A DNA stretch of 26,068 nucleotides from Anaerolineaceae bacterium (lineage in GTDB: Bacteria; Chloroflexota; Anaerolineae; Anaerolineales; Anaerolineaceae). How positions within the stretch are numbered: position 1 is the stretch's first letter; each line of letters opens with the position of its first letter. The stretch spans positions 1 through 26,068 of the forward strand of contig JAGOIM010000003.1 in the NCBI GenBank assembly GCA_017995665.1, in the 5' to 3' direction. The notes below the pieces were generated by a model. The model was not told where the DNA came from and did not search any database. It was given only the letters and a program-made list of their open reading frames with translations. The translations under genes and the position numbers were made by a program. This document shows, in pieces, positions 23,671 through 26,068 of this stretch.

Positions 23671-24909
23671 CTAATTCTGTTTATAGCTTTCTGTAACTGT
23701 CGCCGAGAAATTTGCCAGTGCTAAATCGGTATGAGCTGCACTTAACAATGAGATTCCGAGCGGCAGCTTATCCACAAAAACCATCGGCAGCGTCATTTGC
23801 GGAACGCCAGAGAGCGGTGAAACACACAGCAAGTAAGTAGACTGCAAACGGGTGGCGTTGATGTCTTCCAAAGCAGCCGTACGTGATGGTGCAACGGATG
23901 CAGCAGTCGGCATAACCATTACTGCCCCATCAGATAAAAGCCCATTCACATGGTCAGAAATCTCCTGCTTCCGCTTTAGCCCGTCTTCATATTGCTTCAT
24001 CGTGATAGTCGATGCCCATTGAAGTCTTTCTTTAGGTCCTCTGGAAAGTCTCGGTCGATATTTATTAATCCAACCTCCATAACTTTTCCAAACTTCATAA
24101 CCCTGAACATGCTGAAAAACTTTAATCCAATTATCCAGCCCTTCCGGACTAATAATCACTTCTTCAACACCATCAAGTTGCCCGGCGATATGGTCAATCG
24201 CAGGCATAAGATCCTGATAAACCTGGGGATTGACCGCATCGAAGCAATCCCTGGCAATTATGAGCTTGCGAAATGGTGTTTTATTTTGGTCATCGCCCAA
24301 CATTACACCCGAAACCCGTCGAAAGACCTCCGGTGTTGAACACATATATCCAAATACATCCATACTCGGACAATACTGTGCCTCACCGTCACTTGGCACA
24401 CGGTTATAGGTCGGTCTGACTCCAAAAACACCACAATAACTGGCAGGCACCCGAACACTGCCGAGACAATCACTGCCAAGGGAAAAATCAACCAAGCCCC
24501 CGCCAACAGAAGCACCGGAACCGGCTGATGAACCGCCGGTATACCGGGAGATATCATGAGGATTAAAAGGAGATCCATAATTCCAGTTTTCGCCGCTGAT
24601 ACTAAAACAGAGCTCATCACAGACGGTTTTGCCCACCAAATCGGCTCCTGCCTCTAACAAACGGCTAATGGTTGACGCGGTAAAATCATCGGCCTCATGA
24701 GTCCTTAACCAATCCGGATGTCCATTACCAACCGTACTGCCCAAAATTTTAAAAACATCTTTAGCAGCAAAGGTCAGACCTTTCAGAGGTCCTTCTTCAG
24801 ACCCATTTAAGGCAATGTGATTTTCCCGCACAAAAGCTTGCAGCGGATCATAAGGAGGATTATCTGACACAGACAATCTCTGGTTATTCAGCATACTTGA
24901 AATGGTCAT
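23671..24909 (-). CDS. Amidase-signature family hydrolase
   Basis: This 412-residue enzyme belongs to the amidase signature family, which hydrolyses amides through a Ser-cisSer-Lys triad. Lys50 (FAAKDVF), Ser127 (GGSSAGSGAS) and Ser151 (GSDCLGSVRVPAS) are all present; the 24-residue gap between the two serines matches known members. The nucleophile motif reads DCLGS where most members have DTGGS. SYCGVFGVRP after it resembles the AMI1-like subgroup more than GatA. GatA is unlikely, because the protein is short and no gatB or gatC is adjacent. The substrate is unknown. It starts 3 nt behind the symporter gene, so uptake and hydrolysis may be linked. AAGGAT lies six nt before the ATG. Confidence 0.9.
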   Translation of the reverse strand: MTISSMLNNQRLSVSDNPPYDPLQAFVRENHIALNGSEEGPLKGLTFAAKDVFKILGSTVGNGHPDWLRTHEADDFTASTISRLLEAGADLVGKTVCDELCFSISGENWNYGSPFNPHDISRYTGGSSAGSGASVGGGLVDFSLGSDCLGSVRVPASYCGVFGVRPTYNRVPSDGEAQYCPSMDVFGYMCSTPEVFRRVSGVMLGDDQNKTPFRKLIIARDCFDAVNPQVYQDLMPAIDHIAGQLDGVEEVIISPEGLDNWIKVFQHVQGYEVWKSYGGWINKYRPRLSRGPKERLQWASTITMKQYEDGLKRKQEISDHVNGLLSDGAVMVMPTAASVAPSRTAALEDINATRLQSTYLLCVSPLSGVPQMTLPMVFVDKLPLGISLLSAAHTDLALANFSATVTESYKQN

Positions 24910-24912
24910 ATT

Positions 24913-26068
24913 TTATCCTTCTTGACCTTGTTCTTCTTCGGCGATTACAGTTACTTCATTGAATATGTCGTAATCGAGTTCACCTTCACTCTTTGCAACC
25001 AACATAGCTGTAAATACATCTGAATCAACATTTAAAATGGTGCGCAAAGCACCTACAAAGAACCCTACACCAGCAAATATGGCGATAGATTCAACCGGCA
25101 AACCCATCTGCGGAATAATCATTGCCAGCGATACAATATCAGCTCCAGGGGCAACGGCGTTTGCCAATGAGAGCAGAGTCGACACAATTGCAATATAAGC
25201 GTAATCTCCAATTCCATAAGAAACACCATAAATCTGGGCTGTGGCAATCACGGTAATAGCCATATGCATGGCAGCCCCGTTGCTATTCAGGGGCATTCCA
25301 AGAGGGAGCACCAAATTCCCAATCCTGTCACTAATACCAATTTTTTCGCGAGCATCCTTCATTTCAGTCGGCAATGTTACAGCAGAACTCGTAGTAGCGA
25401 TTGCCAACAAAGACATTGGGATCATTTTTTTAATGAGTTTGATTGCATTGATTTTGAGTTTGAGTGAAACGTAGAGAATCCACAAAATCATAAAAATCAA
25501 GGTTCCAGCACCAAAAACCAGCAGGTACTTCAACAAGGGCAAAATCACTTGCGAACCCATTTGACCAACAGTATTTGCTAACAAAATGCCAATACCAATT
25601 GGCGCAAAGTTCATGATTATGGTGATAACTTTCATGATGATGTCATTGAAAGTACCTAAAAGACCAAGGAATTGAGCTTTTTTCTCTTTGGCAGGCAAGA
25701 AGCCAAGACCAATACCAAAAAAGAGAGCAAAAGCAATCACCTGGATAATTACCCCTTTTGCCATCGCATCAAAGATATTACTTGGGAAGAAACCCACAAG
25801 CGTTTCAATAAAGTTAAAGCTTGATCCAATTTCAACCGACAGATTTTCGGTGGTTGACAGGTCTATTCCACTTCCGGGTTTAAAAATGACACCCATAACG
25901 ATTCCGAATACAGCCGCTAATAATGAAGACACGGCGAAAATAAAAATCGCCTTTCCTCCAACGCGGCCAATCTCTTTAGGGTCGGGAGTGCCGACAGCTT
26001 CAATAATTTGCCCCATGATCAGTGGAACAACACACATTTGGACGAGTCTCATAAATATGTCGCCAATA
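24913..26068 (-). CDS. Dicarboxylate/amino acid:cation symporter (DAACS), 5' partial
   Basis: This is a membrane transporter of the glutamate/dicarboxylate family, importing an acidic or neutral amino acid or a C4-dicarboxylate with Na+ or H+. The family hairpin motif appears as TTSSAVTLPTEM, and the substrate/cation segment as LPLGMPLNSNGAAMHMAIT; NVDSDVFTAMLVAKSEGELD matches the end of the core. The frame stays open to the window edge. The codons upstream of ATG 26052 read IGDIF, giving IGDIFMRLVQMCVVPLI, a typical internal DAACS stretch. That ATG is therefore not the true start, and the first few helices lie beyond 26068. The Asn-Ser-Asn-Gly-Ala-Ala variant leaves the substrate open. The gene is 3 nt upstream of the amidase. 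Confidence 0.9.
   Translation of the reverse strand, partial: IGDIFMRLVQMCVVPLIMGQIIEAVGTPDPKEIGRVGGKAIFIFAVSSLLAAVFGIVMGVIFKPGSGIDLSTTENLSVEIGSSFNFIETLVGFFPSNIFDAMAKGVIIQVIAFALFFGIGLGFLPAKEKKAQFLGLLGTFNDIIMKVITIIMNFAPIGIGILLANTVGQMGSQVILPLLKYLLVFGAGTLIFMILWILYVSLKLKINAIKLIKKMIPMSLLAIATTSSAVTLPTEMKDAREKIGISDRIGNLVLPLGMPLNSNGAAMHMAITVIATAQIYGVSYGIGDYAYIAIVSTLLSLANAVAPGADIVSLAMIIPQMGLPVESIAIFAGVGFFVGALRTILNVDSDVFTAMLVAKSEGELDYDIFNEVTVIAEEEQGQEG

Noticed and set aside
23671..24909. Amidase as GatA of the Glu-tRNA(Gln) amidotransferase
   Set aside because: It is short, has an AMI1-like motif after the nucleophile, and no gatB or gatC is adjacent.

Overview
The window is a stretch of bacterial chromosome carrying mostly housekeeping genes. 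It most likely comes from the phylum Chloroflexota, class Anaerolineae. The reasons are the order of the division and cell-wall cluster, a B12-dependent (class II) ribonucleotide reductase directly behind nrdR, and secreted proteins with Thr-Pro-rich linkers. A membrane protein ending in an HTH domain of a kind I associate with Chloroflexota also points this way. The taxonomic call is an inference from gene content. No rRNA, tRNA, CRISPR array, prophage or insertion sequence is visible.

Positions 1-7471 (+ strand) hold a tightly packed dcw cluster: the last codons of a gene that is probably murG, a CvpA-like membrane protein, then murC, murB, ddl, ftsQ, ftsA and ftsZ. Several neighbours overlap by 4-11 nt, and the run ends at a perfect 15-bp hairpin behind ftsZ. 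These genes supply cytoplasmic peptidoglycan precursors and the Z-ring, so wall synthesis and division are transcribed together.

Positions 7472-10805 (+) hold the nrdR-nrdJ operon, preceded by a convincing NrdR box and a degenerate second box exactly 31 bp upstream. An AT-rich orphan gene for a two-helix membrane protein with four zinc-ribbon cysteines follows (10922-11482). It converges on obg (11667-12926, -). Positions 12927-13340 contain a repeat-rich non-coding stretch and the promoter of a short-chain dehydrogenase (13341-14114, +).

Positions 14200-22369 (- strand) form a near-continuous run transcribed leftward: punA, a two-helix protein with an extracytoplasmic Ig-like domain, a GNAT acetyltransferase, a large membrane protein with GAF-like and HTH regions but no kinase, ftsK, a CDP-alcohol phosphatidyltransferase and lgt. 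It combines nucleoside salvage, a putative membrane-bound regulator, chromosome segregation, phospholipid synthesis and lipoprotein maturation. Lgt has an unusual acidic tail of about 80 residues.

Positions 22376-26068 hold an AT-rich lipoprotein gene, a substrate of the Lgt pathway by its lipobox. Behind it is a leftward pair made of a DAACS-type symporter, cut by the window edge, and an amidase-signature hydrolase. The pair starts beyond position 26068 and ends at a strong hairpin terminator.

I do not see a clearly new multi-gene system. The items best worth a second look are the membrane regulator, the acidic Lgt tail, the phased NrdR boxes, the CvpA-like gene inside the dcw cluster and the AT-rich zinc-ribbon membrane protein.
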